Counted from the stretch's first letter, positions 1 through 10,221 are shown. The stretch: DNA of 64,000 bases from Pseudoalteromonas gelatinilytica (GCF_001641615.1 NZ_LRRU01000020.1:62001-126000); one strand, 5' to 3'. A program made the numbers and translations. The notes: a model not told the origin generated them from the sequence alone.

Positions 1-2
1 TG

Positions 3-146
3 ACTTTTTATGAGGTCATAACGGGTGAGCTTGCCGATACCCTTGCTTACAATGCCGCTTTTGCTATTAGCGAGCAACAACACCAGCAGTTTGGGCAAAT
101 AATTACCCAAGTGCTTGCTGAGCACCCTGCATGTCCAAGTTCATAA
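3..146 (+). CDS. C-terminal end of an unidentified protein (5' partial)
   Basis: An open frame runs in from the left edge and ends in TAA at 144-146, giving 47 residues that finish in HPACPSS. It contains a Gln-rich helical stretch (SEQQHQQFGQ). A strong terminator follows about 36 bp later, which fits a genuine gene end. I do not recognise the family from this fragment. Confidence 0.55.
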   Translation, partial: TFYEVITGELADTLAYNAAFAISEQQHQQFGQIITQVLAEHPACPSS

Positions 147-182
147 ACTAACTACATCGATGTGAAGCACGCATTAAACACA

Positions 183-216
183 AAAAAACCGTTGTGTCTA
201 AACACAACGGTTTTTT
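183..216. terminator. Bidirectional intrinsic terminator between the left-edge gene and metG
   Basis: Perfect 15-bp stem (183-197 with 202-216), loop CTAA, flanked by an A-run on the left and a T-run on the right, so it can terminate transcription from both sides. It serves the plus-strand gene ending at 146 and metG on the minus strand. Confidence 0.9.
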
Positions 217-238
217 ATAGTAGCTAGTAATTGTGTAA

Positions 239-2263
239 TTACATTACACGCATGCCAGGCTCTGAGCCTTCATCTGGGTTAAGAATATAAATTTCTTTAC
301 CGCCAGGGCCGGCTGCTAATACCATGCCTTCAGACATACCAAAACGCATCTTACGAGGCTTAAGGTTTGCTACCATAACCGTTAGCTTACCTTCGATATC
401 TTCTGGTGCATACGCAGATTTAATGCCTGCAAATACTTGGCGCGTTTCGCCGCCTAAATCTAGGGTAAGTTTAAGTAGTTTCTCAGCACCTTCTACGTGT
501 TCTGCTTTAGCAATTTTCGCTACACGTAAATCAACTTTAGCAAAGTCGTCAAATTCGATTTCAGGGCTGATTGGCTCTTTAGCTAGTGGGCTGTTTGGGT
601 CAACTTTATCTTTCTCAGCAACTAGGCTTTCTTTTGATTCTTCAATCATTTTGTTTACTTTATCCATTTCAACACGTTGCATTAACGGTTTGAATTTATT
701 GATTGCGTGACCAACCAGCGCTGTTTGCGCGCCTTGCCATGTTAAACTGTCGTTTAAGAAGGCTTCAACGTTTGTAGCCATACCTGGTAGAACAGGTTTT
801 AAGTAAGTGATAAGTACACGGAACATATTCAAACCAAGTGAGCATACATCGTGTGCTTCTTGTTGCTTTGTTTCGTCTTTAATTAACACCCACGGCGCTT
901 TAGCGTCGATAAATTGGTTTGCTTTGTCAGCAAGCGCCATGATTTCGCGAATTGCACGGCTGTAATCACGGTTTTCATAGTGATTTGCAATGCTTGCAGA
1001 AGCCGCTTGGAACTCACCTAATAGTGCTTCATCCATTACAGTGTCGCTAAGCTTGCCGTCAAATTTCTTAGTGATGAAACTTGCACAGCGGCTTGCGATA
1101 TTAACCACTTTACCTACTAAGTCAGAGTTTACACGTAGTGCAAAGTCTTCAAGGTTTAAATCAAGGTCAGTGATGCCGTTGTTTAGTTTTGCTGCGTAGT
1201 AATAACGAAGATACTCAGGATCTAAGTTATCAAGGTAAGTACGCGCTTTAACAAAGGTGCCTTTTGATTTAGACATCTTTGAGCCATTTACAGTTACAAA
1301 ACCGTGTGCAAAAACGTTGGTAGGTTTTCTGAACTTTGCACCGTCTAACATTGCCGGCCAGAATAGGCTGTGGAAATAGATGATGTCTTTACCAATGAAG
1401 TGGTAAAGCTCTGCATCTGAGTCTTCGCGCCAGAATGCATCAAAATCAATCCCTTTTTTGTCGCACAGGTTTTTAAAGCTCGCCATGTAGCCGATAGGCG
1501 CATCGAGCCACACGTAGAAGTATTTACCCGGTGCACCAGGGATTTCAAAACCAAAGTAAGGTGCGTCACGGCTGATATCCCACTGCTGTAGGCCATCTGC
1601 AAACCATTCATCAAGCTTGTTCGCCATTTCTTGTTGAATCGTACCTGAGTGTAACCACTCTTTAAGCATGTCTTCAAAAGCAGGTAGGTCGAAGAAGTAA
1701 TGCTCCGAATCTTTTAAGATTGGCTCAGCACCCGACATTACAGAGCGTGGGTTGATAAGTTCAGTTGGGCTGTATGTAGCACCACAAGAATCACAGCTGT
1801 CACCGTTTTGATCCTCTGACTTACACGTTGGGCAAGTACCCGTTACAAAGCGATCTGGTAAGAAGATACCTTTCTCTGGGTCGAAAAGTTGAGAAATAGT
1901 ATGCTTTTTAATGTGACCCGCTTCATTCAAACGGTTGTAGATTAACTCGCTGAAATGACGGTTTTCTTCACTGTGCGTGCTGTGATAGTTATCAAATTCA
2001 ATGTTGAAATCAGCAAAGTCGCGTTGACGTTCAACACTGACGTTTTTAACCATCTCTTCTGGCGAGATCCCTTGCTTTTGCGCATTAAGCATAATTGGTG
2101 TGCCGTGAGCATCATCCGCGCAAACGTAATAGGTTTCATGACCTTGTTGTTTTTGGAAACGCGCCCAAATATCTGTTTGGATATATTCTAGTAAATGGCC
2201 TAAGTGAGTCGGGCCATTGGCATAAGGTAATGCGCTAGTAATCAGGATCTTTCGCTGTGCCAT
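239..2263 (-). CDS. metG: Methionine--tRNA ligase
   Basis: Charges tRNA-Met with methionine in the cytoplasm. The 674-aa protein is the long class-I form. It shows the HIGH-type signature HLGH near residue 20, the zinc-knuckle cysteines (CPTC and CDSC) around 145-160, a KMSKS loop (SKMSKSKG) in the middle, and a C-terminal EMAP/Trbp111-type tRNA-binding domain (about 575-674). Length and order match E. coli MetG (677 aa). Two in-frame ATGs exist (2269 and 2263). The second is chosen because GGA lies about 7 nt upstream of it and MAQRK fits the family start. Divergent from apbC, a common gammaproteobacterial arrangement. Confidence 0.97.
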   Translation of the reverse strand: MAQRKILITSALPYANGPTHLGHLLEYIQTDIWARFQKQQGHETYYVCADDAHGTPIMLNAQKQGISPEEMVKNVSVERQRDFADFNIEFDNYHSTHSEENRHFSELIYNRLNEAGHIKKHTISQLFDPEKGIFLPDRFVTGTCPTCKSEDQNGDSCDSCGATYSPTELINPRSVMSGAEPILKDSEHYFFDLPAFEDMLKEWLHSGTIQQEMANKLDEWFADGLQQWDISRDAPYFGFEIPGAPGKYFYVWLDAPIGYMASFKNLCDKKGIDFDAFWREDSDAELYHFIGKDIIYFHSLFWPAMLDGAKFRKPTNVFAHGFVTVNGSKMSKSKGTFVKARTYLDNLDPEYLRYYYAAKLNNGITDLDLNLEDFALRVNSDLVGKVVNIASRCASFITKKFDGKLSDTVMDEALLGEFQAASASIANHYENRDYSRAIREIMALADKANQFIDAKAPWVLIKDETKQQEAHDVCSLGLNMFRVLITYLKPVLPGMATNVEAFLNDSLTWQGAQTALVGHAINKFKPLMQRVEMDKVNKMIEESKESLVAEKDKVDPNSPLAKEPISPEIEFDDFAKVDLRVAKIAKAEHVEGAEKLLKLTLDLGGETRQVFAGIKSAYAPEDIEGKLTVMVANLKPRKMRFGMSEGMVLAAGPGGKEIYILNPDEGSEPGMRVM

Positions 2264-2441
2264 AATCATTCCGAATTGAGATTAGTTCGATGCAAAAATG
2301 CTCGAATATCATTATTTAATACATTGTAAGTTGCTCATAGACAACTCAAAGCAATGATATTATCTAATTGTCTGGTTTTAATGCCTTGAATGTTACATAA
2401 TTCCGCAGCACTTTTCATCAAAGAAACGCTAATTTATTGCT

Positions 2442-3521
2442 ATGTTTGGACTGTCAAAACTATTCTCAAGTAAATCGGCTGAAAAAGCGCCTATCATTGA
2501 TGCCTTAGCCGCCTATCGTAGTAACGCATTTGCCATTGGCATTGAGCAAGACTGGCTCGAAGAGCTTAATCAAAACAGCGATAAAAGCTGGCAAGTCAAA
2601 TTAAACCTCCCTTTTGCAGGCTTGAGTGAAATCAACGACATTGAAAAATTTGTCACCGATAAACTATCAGTGCCTGTGTCAATTAGCGCTAAAGTGAAAT
2701 TACCTAGCCTATATAGCTTTAAGCAAATTAAGCATATTGTACTCGTTGCCTCAGGAAAGGGGGGCGTTGGAAAGTCAACCACAGCAGTGAATCTTGCCTC
2801 GGCTTTAGAGCAAGAGGGTGCCAAAGTGGGTATTCTTGATGCCGATATTTATGGCCCGTCTATTCCATTGCTTCTGGGTCTACAAGGGGCAGAGCCGAAA
2901 ACAGCAGATAATAAAAATTTACTTCCTTTTGAAGCGCATAACCTCAAGGCACAATCGATCGGCTTTTTAGTGCCAAGTGATGACGCGACCGTTTGGCGCG
3001 GCCCAATGGCATCGGGAGCACTTAATCAGTTAATGAACGAAACCGCTTGGGGTGAGCTTGATTATCTCATTGTTGATATGCCTCCAGGTACGGGCGATAT
3101 TCAATTAACCATGAGCCAAAAAGTGCCAGCCAGTGGTGCAGTGATCATTACCACGCCTCAAGATTTAGCCCTAGCCGATGCACAAAAGGGCATTGCTATG
3201 TTCAATAAAGTGAACGTCCCTGTGCTTGGCTTAATTGAAAACATGAGCTACTTCTTGTGTGGCCATTGTGGTGAGCCCAATCATGTATTTGGTAAAGATG
3301 GCGCTGTAAAATTAGCGCATCGTCATGGTGTGCCTGTACTAGCGAATATTCCGCTGGCCATTGAAATTCGTGAAAGCTCGGAGCAGGGTGACTTAATTGC
3401 CAAAGATAATACGGCGAAATTAAGTGAAACTTACAAAACCGCGGCTCGTGTGCTTGCTAGTAGCTTGTATTATCAACAGGCGCACACAAGCGCAGTTGAA
3501 ATTGTCATTACTGAAGATTAA
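2442..3521 (+). CDS. apbC: Mrp/ApbC-type P-loop iron-sulfur cluster carrier ATPase
   Basis: Cytoplasmic Mrp/NBP35-family ATPase that carries and transfers Fe-S clusters. Its 359 residues show a short N-terminal DUF59/MIP18-like region, a deviant Walker A (GKGGVGKSTT near 105-114), a Walker B-like IVDMPPGTGD segment, and a C-terminal CxxC (LCGHCG) that binds the bridging cluster. It is divergent from metG. In many relatives dcd follows closely, but here a beta-glucan utilisation locus of about 6 kb lies between apbC and dcd. Confidence 0.95.
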   Translation: MFGLSKLFSSKSAEKAPIIDALAAYRSNAFAIGIEQDWLEELNQNSDKSWQVKLNLPFAGLSEINDIEKFVTDKLSVPVSISAKVKLPSLYSFKQIKHIVLVASGKGGVGKSTTAVNLASALEQEGAKVGILDADIYGPSIPLLLGLQGAEPKTADNKNLLPFEAHNLKAQSIGFLVPSDDATVWRGPMASGALNQLMNETAWGELDYLIVDMPPGTGDIQLTMSQKVPASGAVIITTPQDLALADAQKGIAMFNKVNVPVLGLIENMSYFLCGHCGEPNHVFGKDGAVKLAHRHGVPVLANIPLAIEIRESSEQGDLIAKDNTAKLSETYKTAARVLASSLYYQQAHTSAVEIVITED

Positions 3522-3529
3522 TTGTTGCA

Positions 3530-3568
3530 AAGATCTTGTTAATGGGTTTTTCTTATTAACAAGATCTT
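3530..3568 (+). terminator. Inverted repeat at the apbC 3' end
   Basis: A 14-bp perfect stem (3530-3543 with 3555-3568) with a loop GGGTTTTTCTT lies just after the apbC stop. The downstream T-tract is weak (TTGCTTCTTTT), so it may be a terminator or an mRNA 3'-end stabiliser. Confidence 0.55.
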
Positions 3569-3680
3569 GATTGCTTCTTTTGTATTGAATTCACTCTTAA
3601 ACCCCATTTTTAGCCGTATAAAGCCTATATTTTCGTTAAACATGTCTAAAAACAAATTCGCAGTAAATGTTAATATTTTA

Positions 3681-3709
3681 TTGACGTTTTAATAACCGTG
3701 ACATACTCT
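3681..3709 (+). promoter_or_regulatory. Putative sigma-70 promoter of the GH16 gene
   Basis: TTGACG (3681-3686), 17 bp, then TACTCT (3704-3709). The -35 matches well and the -10 poorly. The predicted start point falls inside the first LacI-type operator, as expected for a repressed promoter. Confidence 0.5.
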
Positions 3710-3711
3710 AA

Positions 3712-3767
3712 TGAAAGCGCTTACATTGTTAGGCCTTTTTATTTGCCTCCTGATGTAAGCGCTTACA
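3712..3767. promoter_or_regulatory. Pair of LacI-family operators upstream of the GH16 gene
   Basis: Operator 1 TGAAAGCGCTTACA (3712-3725) and operator 2 TGTAAGCGCTTACA (3754-3767, a perfect palindrome) share the central CG step and AAGCGCTT core typical of LacI-family regulator sites. Their centres are 42 bp apart, four helical turns, so two repressor dimers would sit on the same DNA face. No LacI-family gene lies in the window, so the regulator must be encoded elsewhere. Confidence 0.75.
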
Positions 3768-3840
3768 ATTGACTGATTAAAATAATATTCATATAGATCA
3801 GTTGAGTACTAACAAACACATAATGTTAGGGTTCAATGCA

Positions 3841-6492
3841 ATGAACAAATTCAAAACACACTTAACACAACTTGCAATGGCGCTTTCAGTAGCGACATTA
3901 GCTGGCTGCGGTGGCTCTGCCACAGATACAAAAATTGATACAATTGATACAACTGAACCCGTTTCAGACTGGGTCATGGTTTGGGAAGATAACTTTGATG
4001 GTGATGCCATTGATGAAAATAAATGGAGTTTCGAAATAGACTGTGCAGGTGGCGGTAATAACGAAAAACAATGTTATACCGACAGTGAAGAAAACGCCTT
4101 TGTTGCAGATGGTATTCTTAATATCGTTGCATTGCCTGCAGAAGACGGTGCTGCAAAGCCTTATACATCTGCACGTATCAATACTCGCTACAAAGCCGAT
4201 TTTAAATATGGCCGCTTTGAAGTAAGAGCAAAACTACCAAGCGGTCAAGGTTCTTGGCCTGCGTTTTGGATGATGCCAACCGACGAAGTATACGGTGAGT
4301 GGCCTCGTTCAGGTGAAATCGACATTTTAGAATCAGTGAATTTAAAAGTCGAAAATGATGATGGCTTAGAGTCAAATATCTACGGCACGTTACATTATGG
4401 TCAAGCGTGGCCAAATAATGATAGTAGTGGTCAAGCATACACCTTCGCGCAAGATTCAAATCCGGCAGATGACTTTCATACTTATGCGATTGAATGGCAA
4501 GAAGGCGAAATTCGTTGGTATGTAGATAACTATTTATACGCAACGCAGCGCCAATCAGAATTGCTTTACAACGCAAGCGGTGAAGCGCTGGCTCTTAAAC
4601 ATAAGGGTTGGTACACCGAGTATTATGATCAAACAACTGGTGAGTTAACGACTTTTTGGGACGCTGCACCATTTAACCAAGAGTTTTATTTAATTTTAAA
4701 CTTTGCGGTAGGTGGTGATTGGCCTGAAAACGTTAATGCCCTTGGTGTTGATGCAAGTGCATTCGAAAACGGTCAAACTTTTGAAGTTGACTATGTACGT
4801 GTTTATGAGTGTTCGCAAAACCCAGACACAGGTAAAGGTTGTGAAACCGTCCGCCCTGGCTACGACGATTTAGAAGATGCACTTGTACAAGGTGCAGCGC
4901 CGGCGCCAACACCACCAAGTGATGGTACTGTTACGCCGCTGACTATTTTTGATAGCAGTTTTAACCCTAACTGGCCTGCATGGGACTGTTGTGGTGGCAC
5001 AACGCCAGGGTTAGTTGAAGATGCCGACCGTGGCAATGTGGTTGAGTTTAGTGTGGGTGCAACGGCTACGGTAAATGGTTTTATCAGCCGTGATGCCTTT
5101 ATTACCGATGAAAACGGTGAAGCCTCGCCTTATGATGCCAGTGCGATGTTAGAAGACGGCTATGTAACGTTTGATATGCAAGTAACGTCTTTACCATCAA
5201 CGCCTGACGCACCGTGGTTATTCAAAATCGAAAGTGATGAAGGTGCGACAGCTGTTGAGCTAAACCTAAGTGCAAGTACTGAAGGTGTTAGCCCAGTTGC
5301 TGGTGAATGGCAAACTTATACTTTCCCACTGCAAACATTAGCTGATGCGGGTTTAAATGTATCACTGATTGATGTGATCATGATTTTCCCTGCGTGGGGT
5401 CAAGGTGAAGGTGCAGTATACCGTGTTGATAATGTTGAAATTACCAATGGCGGCACAACAACATTGCCTTCATTAACCTTATTCACCGATGAAACGAATC
5501 TTGATTGGCCGCTGTGGGATTGTTGTGGTGGTTCAACACCTGTTGAAGTAGTCGACGACGAAGAACATGGTGTGACTGCTGAATTCTCGATTGGTGCAAC
5601 ACCTACCGTAATGGGCTTTATCAACCGTACTTCATCAGGTGGTAGTGGTACGCAGTTTGATGCATCAGCACTGGTTGATGATGGCATGTTGCAATTTGAG
5701 ATGAAGATCACCTCTTTATCATCAACGCCAGATGCGCCTTGGCTGTTAAAAGTTGAGTCAAATGAAGGTGCAACAGCGGTTGAAGTTAACCTAAACACAA
5801 GCACAGAAGGCGTTGACCCTGTAGCGGGTGAATGGCAAACCTATACATTCCCAATCAGTACTTTATTAAACGCTGGTTTAGATGTAAGTGCGATTGATGT
5901 CATCATGATTTTCCCTGCATGGGGTCAAGGTGACGGTGCTGTTTATCGTGTTGACAATGCACCTATCTATGCTCCAGAGCAAGAATCTACAGCATCAGAG
6001 CTAACGCTATTTGCTGAAAACGTGGCAGATCTGTGGAGCATTTGGGATTGTTGTGCAGGGAGTACACCAACAGTCGAAACGGATGACGAAACCCATGGCT
6101 CAGTGGCAGAATTTCAAATTGGTTCTACCGCTACGGTAATGGGGTTCCTAGCTGATGATGGCGTGAGCTTTGATGCATCGCACTTGTTATCTGAAGGTGT
6201 GGTTCGTTTTGAGATGAAAATTGTGTCAAACGCCAGTAACCAAGATGCACAGTGGTTATTCAAAATTGAATCAAACGATGCAGGTCAAGCTGTGGAGCTT
6301 GCGTTAAGTGCAAGCCAAGAAGGTGTCGAGCCTGTGGTGGGTGAGTGGCAAACCTATACGTATACACTTGCAGACTTACTCAGTGCAGGTCTTGATATTA
6401 GTGCAATCGACGTTGTCATGGTGTTCCCGTCATGGGGGATGGGTGAAGGTGCGGTTTACCGTATTGATAATGCAGTAATTGCAAACCCGTAA
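3841..6492 (+). CDS. GH16 family beta-glucanase (laminarinase-like) lipoprotein with three C-terminal repeat modules
   Basis: Predicted to hydrolyse beta-1,3-glucan such as laminarin at the cell surface or in the periplasm. The 883-aa protein begins with a lipoprotein signal ending LAGC at residue 23. A GH16 domain spans about 43-325, with the catalytic EIDILE motif at 159-164 (nucleophile E159, acid/base E164). Three tandem modules of about 170 aa follow (about 367-538, 545-710, 721-883). Each begins with a W-x-x-W-D-C-C motif and ends in a VYRVDN-like strand; they resemble ExoP-type galactose-binding-like modules and are probably glucan-binding. ATG 3841 is chosen because the lipoprotein signal starts there; an upstream in-frame TTG (3802) and ATG (3823) would only add unstructured residues. 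Laminarin specificity is inferred. Confidence 0.9.
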   Translation: MNKFKTHLTQLAMALSVATLAGCGGSATDTKIDTIDTTEPVSDWVMVWEDNFDGDAIDENKWSFEIDCAGGGNNEKQCYTDSEENAFVADGILNIVALPAEDGAAKPYTSARINTRYKADFKYGRFEVRAKLPSGQGSWPAFWMMPTDEVYGEWPRSGEIDILESVNLKVENDDGLESNIYGTLHYGQAWPNNDSSGQAYTFAQDSNPADDFHTYAIEWQEGEIRWYVDNYLYATQRQSELLYNASGEALALKHKGWYTEYYDQTTGELTTFWDAAPFNQEFYLILNFAVGGDWPENVNALGVDASAFENGQTFEVDYVRVYECSQNPDTGKGCETVRPGYDDLEDALVQGAAPAPTPPSDGTVTPLTIFDSSFNPNWPAWDCCGGTTPGLVEDADRGNVVEFSVGATATVNGFISRDAFITDENGEASPYDASAMLEDGYVTFDMQVTSLPSTPDAPWLFKIESDEGATAVELNLSASTEGVSPVAGEWQTYTFPLQTLADAGLNVSLIDVIMIFPAWGQGEGAVYRVDNVEITNGGTTTLPSLTLFTDETNLDWPLWDCCGGSTPVEVVDDEEHGVTAEFSIGATPTVMGFINRTSSGGSGTQFDASALVDDGMLQFEMKITSLSSTPDAPWLLKVESNEGATAVEVNLNTSTEGVDPVAGEWQTYTFPISTLLNAGLDVSAIDVIMIFPAWGQGDGAVYRVDNAPIYAPEQESTASELTLFAENVADLWSIWDCCAGSTPTVETDDETHGSVAEFQIGSTATVMGFLADDGVSFDASHLLSEGVVRFEMKIVSNASNQDAQWLFKIESNDAGQAVELALSASQEGVEPVVGEWQTYTYTLADLLSAGLDISAIDVVMVFPSWGMGEGAVYRIDNAVIANP

Positions 6493-6513
6493 TTAACATT
6501 GGCAACAAGTGAT

Positions 6514-6533
6514 GGGTGCTGAATACGGCACCC
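6514..6533 (+). other. Hairpin in the GH16/TonB-receptor intergenic gap
   Basis: GGGTGC (6514-6519) pairs with GCACCC (6528-6533) between the two genes and has no T-run. It is more likely an mRNA processing or stability element setting differential expression than a terminator. Confidence 0.4.
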
Positions 6534-6570
6534 AGTATCCATGACAATATATTGCAAAAGCAGGTAAATC

Positions 6571-9522
6571 ATGAAAAGCACAAAATTTATTAAAACACCT
6601 CTTGCAGCGTCAGTTGCGATGATCTTAACCGCAGGGCTAGGCACTATGTCTGCTTACGCACAGGATGAGCAAGAGAAGGCTGATAACGAAATCGAAGTTA
6701 TCGAAATTAAAGGTATTCGTGGCAGTATGATCCGCGCCATGGATATGAAACGCGATGCAACAGGTGTTGTAGATGCGATTTCAGCCGAAGAAATGGGTAA
6801 GTTCCCAGATACTAACTTGGCTGAATCATTACAACGTATTACCGGTGTATCGGTGAGTCGTTCTAACGGTGAAGGGAGTGAAATTACAGTACGTGGTTTT
6901 GGTCCTGAGTTTAACCTTATCACCCTAAATGGTCGTCAAATGCCGGGTACGGGTTATACGCGTTCTTACGCCCTTGAGAACATTGCCGCTGATGGTGTTA
7001 GTGCACTTGAAGTTGCAAAATCGGGGCAAGCAGATGTACCAAGTGGTGGTCTAGGTGCTACGGTAAATATTATTACTACGCGCCCGTTAAATAGCCCAGG
7101 TGAAAAATTTAGCTCATCAATTAAAGCGATTCACGATTCATCTAATGAAGCGGGTGATGATGTAACGCCTGAGTTTTCAGCGATGTACAGCAACACCTAT
7201 GCTGATGATACATTTGGTTTTGCGGTGTCTTTCTCGCACCAAGAACGTGACTTCCAACAACAAAATGCCAATATCCAAGGTTGGCAGGCCAATGTTGATT
7301 TACCAACACTCGATGAAGGCGATTACATTGATGCTCGCCCAGTTGATAGTGACGGCAACCCAACAGGCAATTACTTCTTCCCGAAAGACATGAACTACAG
7401 CATTGCTGATGTTGAACGTGAAAGAACGAATGGCCAAGTAACGTTACAGTACTCACCTGTTGAAAACTTTACAGCGACGGTTGATTACACCGCAAGCCGT
7501 GCAATTACCGGTGTAAATACCGTGGGTTGGGGTATTTGGAATGAGTTTGGTAGTAATATCAATGGCTATGAGCTTGATGAAAATGGTACAGCGATTTATG
7601 CCGACATCAGTGGTAACGATGGCTCATTTACAGCTAGCCGAGGCACCACTGAAGTTAAAGCGCGCTCAATTGGTTTAAACCTAGAGTGGCAAATTAACGA
7701 TGAGTGGGAAGTTGAGTTCGATTATCATGATTCGAAAAACGAAACAGATAATGGCGCAGATGACGGTTTAGGTTCGACAGGGCAAATCATTCTTGGCTCA
7801 GATCAGTTAAAGAGTAAAGTGTATGATTACCGCACTGGCGAAATTCCACACGCCTACGTTAACTGGAACAACGGCACAACGGTGCTGGATCCAAGTGAAA
7901 TTGATTCAAACTTCAGCCAGTTTAGCTACTCACCAGGTGAGTCTAAGGTAGAGCAAGCTCAGCTTCACACAACGTGGTTTAATGAGCGCTTTGAAATTCC
8001 GCTTGTTAAAGTGAAATTTGGTGCGGCTCACACCAAGCAAACGATGGGTGGTTTTACCGCTTGGAGTGGTCTGCGTGGTGGTCCGGGCTTTAACCCATCA
8101 TTCACTGAAATCTTCCCAGACGGCATGTTCACTTATAATGATACTGGCGACATGCTAGATCAATTCTCTGGTGGTGGTAGTGCGCTTGAGCCTAATTATT
8201 ACTACACCTATAGCTTTGAAGAAGCGTTAGCGCGTCAACTTGCTTATTTAAATGAAGACTTATTGGGCGATAACCAATATTCAATTGACCCTTTCTATGA
8301 TGGTATCGATAGTGAAAGCTACGTAGAAGAAAAAACGCAAAGCTTCTATGTGAACAGTTTATGGGAATTTGAAGTTGCAAATTACTTTGTCCAAATTAAT
8401 GCAGGTCTTCGCTATGAAGATACTGATGTAACCAGTACGGTTCGCCAACGTGTTGAAAGCCAAGTGAACTGGGTAAGTGCTTCTGAGTGGATCATGCAGT
8501 ACGAAACTGGTGGCACAGATAACTTTTATCAAGAAGAAGGTAACTACGATATTTGGTTGCCGAACATTGACGTAAAAGTTGAAATTACAGACGAGTTAGT
8601 TGGTCGAGTTTCGTGGGGTAAAACCATGGCACGTGCGCCGCTGGGTAATTTGGCTGGTGGCCGTAGCTTAACGGGTAGCCCTAAACCGGGTGCTCGGACA
8701 GGTAGCCAAGGTAATACTAATTTGTTGCCATTTGAATCAACAAACCTCGATTTATCGCTTGAGTACTACTACGGTGAAGGCAGCTATGCATCGGTTGGCT
8801 ACTTCAAAAAAGACGTAGATAACTTTATTCAAACGCAAATCACTGAAACAACCATTGATGGTTTATACGATATCTTAAATGGTCCACGTTACCTTGAAGC
8901 TGTTGCATCTGTTGAAGCGCGTGGCGAGCAGGCTACGAGTGACGCTGTTTTCAATGAAATGTTGGCATTAGGTTATGGTAATGCGGATGGTGCCATTGAG
9001 CCAACGAGTTCTGATCCATTGATGGTTTGGAATATTTCTCAGCCACAAAATACAGATAGTAAATCAGTTGATGGCTTTGAAGTTGCTGTACAACACTTGT
9101 TTGGTGAAAGCGGCTTTGGTTTAGGGGTTAATGCCACGTTTGTTGATGGTGATGTTGAATTTGATGTAGCAAGTTTAACTCAGCAAGCTCCTTTATCTGG
9201 CTTAAGTGATTCAGCGAACTTCCAAGCCTTCTATGATAAAGATGGCTTATCAGTAAAAGTAACTTACGCATGGCGTGATTCGTACTTAATTGGTGTAGGT
9301 CAATCGCAAGGCTCATCTGATGCGCCGCCACAATTTGGCGATACCTACGGTCAATGGGACTTAAGCGTTAACTACGACATTAACGAAAACATGACCGTTT
9401 TCTTTGAAGGTATAAACCTTAACAACGAAACTGAGCGTGGCTACGGTCGTTACGAAGAGCAGTTCTTATTTGCTCGCCAGTACGGACCGCGTTACACAAT
9501 CGGTGCCCGTTATAGCTTTTAA
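6571..9522 (+). CDS. TonB-dependent outer-membrane receptor, probably for beta-glucan oligosaccharides
   Basis: The 983-aa protein has a Sec signal peptide (cleavage near SAYA-QD, residues 29-31), a TonB-box-like EIEVIEIKG stretch, an N-terminal plug (RITGVSVSR and VRGFGPEFNLITLNGR motifs) and a long beta-barrel ending in the classic aromatic C-terminus (IGARYSF). It resembles the large TonB-Xanth-Caul receptors that import oligosaccharides. It lies 78 bp downstream of the GH16 gene, on the same strand and before a single terminator, which points to shared regulation by the LacI-type operators. The substrate is inferred from that neighbour. Confidence 0.92.
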   Translation: MKSTKFIKTPLAASVAMILTAGLGTMSAYAQDEQEKADNEIEVIEIKGIRGSMIRAMDMKRDATGVVDAISAEEMGKFPDTNLAESLQRITGVSVSRSNGEGSEITVRGFGPEFNLITLNGRQMPGTGYTRSYALENIAADGVSALEVAKSGQADVPSGGLGATVNIITTRPLNSPGEKFSSSIKAIHDSSNEAGDDVTPEFSAMYSNTYADDTFGFAVSFSHQERDFQQQNANIQGWQANVDLPTLDEGDYIDARPVDSDGNPTGNYFFPKDMNYSIADVERERTNGQVTLQYSPVENFTATVDYTASRAITGVNTVGWGIWNEFGSNINGYELDENGTAIYADISGNDGSFTASRGTTEVKARSIGLNLEWQINDEWEVEFDYHDSKNETDNGADDGLGSTGQIILGSDQLKSKVYDYRTGEIPHAYVNWNNGTTVLDPSEIDSNFSQFSYSPGESKVEQAQLHTTWFNERFEIPLVKVKFGAAHTKQTMGGFTAWSGLRGGPGFNPSFTEIFPDGMFTYNDTGDMLDQFSGGGSALEPNYYYTYSFEEALARQLAYLNEDLLGDNQYSIDPFYDGIDSESYVEEKTQSFYVNSLWEFEVANYFVQINAGLRYEDTDVTSTVRQRVESQVNWVSASEWIMQYETGGTDNFYQEEGNYDIWLPNIDVKVEITDELVGRVSWGKTMARAPLGNLAGGRSLTGSPKPGARTGSQGNTNLLPFESTNLDLSLEYYYGEGSYASVGYFKKDVDNFIQTQITETTIDGLYDILNGPRYLEAVASVEARGEQATSDAVFNEMLALGYGNADGAIEPTSSDPLMVWNISQPQNTDSKSVDGFEVAVQHLFGESGFGLGVNATFVDGDVEFDVASLTQQAPLSGLSDSANFQAFYDKDGLSVKVTYAWRDSYLIGVGQSQGSSDAPPQFGDTYGQWDLSVNYDINENMTVFFEGINLNNETERGYGRYEEQFLFARQYGPRYTIGARYSF

Positions 9523-9542
9523 TATGTGATCCCCAAAGGAAC

Positions 9543-9567
9543 AAAAGCCGCTCAATGAGCGGCTTTT
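9543..9567 (+). terminator. Intrinsic terminator after the TonB receptor
   Basis: GC-rich 11-bp stem (9543-9553 with 9557-9567), loop AAT, followed by a T-run. It ends the GH16-receptor transcription unit. Confidence 0.92.
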
Positions 9568-9613
9568 TTTATTAAAACGTGATTTTCAAAAAGTGACAAT
9601 TAATAACACGGGT

Positions 9614-9940
9614 TTAGAAAGGTTTCTTGCGATAAAAGAAGTAACTCGAAAAATAGCAAAAAAAGGCAATGCCAGGATTAATTAATAAATTAGGCATAAA
9701 CACAATATCGGTTTCACCAAAACAATAGAAGTAAAAGACAATAGTGAGTAATGAAGGCAGTGGGAAAAAGAACGTTTCGTTTGCAACTAAGCCAACCACC
9801 GACCAGCTAGTTAATAGTAATGAACCGATAAAAACGAGAAAGCCATGCCATAAATCATGCTTTTTAGCGTAATGTTTGGCAATTAAAATAGCGGCAACGC
9901 ATGCTGGCAATGTTATTACGGATAAAATGACGTAATCCAT
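9614..9940 (-). CDS. Small hypothetical inner-membrane protein
   Basis: 108 residues with about four hydrophobic segments (roughly 3-20, 32-52, 60-78, 85-103) and a basic C-terminus (YRKKPF). GAGGATAAG just upstream of the ATG can act as ribosome binding site. No family recognised. It lies convergent to the TonB receptor and divergent from dcd, so it is probably its own transcription unit. Confidence 0.6.
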   Translation of the reverse strand: MDYVILSVITLPACVAAILIAKHYAKKHDLWHGFLVFIGSLLLTSWSVVGLVANETFFFPLPSLLTIVFYFYCFGETDIVFMPNLLINPGIAFFCYFSSYFFYRKKPF

Positions 9941-10221
9941 AACAACTTATCCTCATTCTCCTTATAATCGGGGCATTAAAACAAAACTCAGTACTTCAGA
10001 TAAATCAGAAAGAGCTGATCTTATTACCTGAGATGGCTTATCTTATTTAGTTGAGAATTATTCGCGCAACACGCTGATGATTTGTGTAATATATGGCACA
10101 CTATAGCCACCCCATTTGGCTTTGCTGATACACACTCGATTTTTGGTGTGTTTAGTTTAAAGCTTAGCGTGTTTTTTCAACTTAAAATCATATGTTTAAG
10201 TTGTATTAGGTAGAATAATAA

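Noticed and set aside
5400..5804. 134-codon minus-strand open frame inside the GH16 gene
   Set aside because: Antisense to the conserved repeat modules; explained by codon bias of the coding strand.
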